From Peptococcaceae bacterium UBA7185 (GTDB lineage: Bacteria; Bacillota; Peptococcia; Peptococcales; Peptococcaceae): a stretch of 5,927 bases of DNA. The position numbers and the translations under genes were made by a program. Location: positions 1 to 5,927 of the forward strand of contig DKVF01000082.1 of NCBI GenBank assembly GCA_002491065.1, read 5' to 3'. Shown piece after piece: positions 5,875 through 5,927 of the stretch (position 1 is the stretch's first letter; every line of letters begins with the position of its first letter). The notes under the pieces were generated by a model. It did no database searches. It had not been told where the DNA came from and worked only from the letters and a program-made list of their open reading frames with translations.

Positions 5875-5927
5875 TGTAAAACAAGCCTAATTTATTCCGG
5901 CAACAACCGAAACAAATTTTTTTCCAG

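Noticed and set aside
5866..5920. Possible deacetylase promoter TTGCCG with TTTACA at 17 bp
   Set aside because: The -10 matches at only 3 of 6 positions, and the window ends before better upstream sites can be seen.

Overview
The window looks like ordinary chromosome from a low-to-mid GC bacterium, most likely of the Bacillota. Shine-Dalgarno (SD) sequences are strong and purine-rich, sigma70/sigmaA-type promoters are recognisable, and genes are short with AT-rich gaps. Protein content (DUF2628, SulP, flavodoxin-fold iron-sulfur flavoprotein, DUF4097, IcaB/PgaB-type deacetylase) fits a gut-type Firmicute or Negativicute, but the sequence does not settle the genus. I see no phage, transposon, CRISPR, tRNA or rRNA.

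Layout. Positions 1-297 are non-coding and regulatory. They hold a leftward promoter (18-46) for a gene lying off the left edge, a near-perfect chromosomal parS site (153-168), a 16-bp inverted repeat (181-217), and a rightward promoter and RBS for a DUF2628 membrane protein (298-807, +). All other genes are on the minus strand. A convergent gap (808-966) carries a long hairpin that probably stops transcription from both sides. Next, read right to left, comes a two-gene operon: a SulP anion transporter (1568-3178) whose 3' end overlaps by 20 nt the start of an iron-sulfur-flavoprotein-type reductase (967-1587). Upstream of the transporter is an AT-rich leader (3179-3411), then the terminator (3412-3449) of a small single-gene HTH regulator (3468-3758). 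Further right are a membrane-anchored DUF4097 beta-repeat protein (3890-4861) with its own extended -10 promoter, and a membrane-anchored polysaccharide deacetylase (5007-5843) whose SD is inside a terminator-like hairpin.

How the parts relate. The transporter and flavoprotein are almost certainly co-transcribed and translationally coupled. The HTH gene, the DUF4097 gene and the deacetylase each seem to have separate transcriptional signals. The last two are both envelope-facing proteins, but a shared function is only inferred from proximity.

The observations most worth following are the parS site, which suggests proximity to the replication origin, and the HTH gene, whose perfect SD lies inside the conventional reading frame and points to a CTG (or ATT) start. 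The SD-sequestering hairpin of the deacetylase is next. I found no clear evidence of a wholly new multi-gene system.
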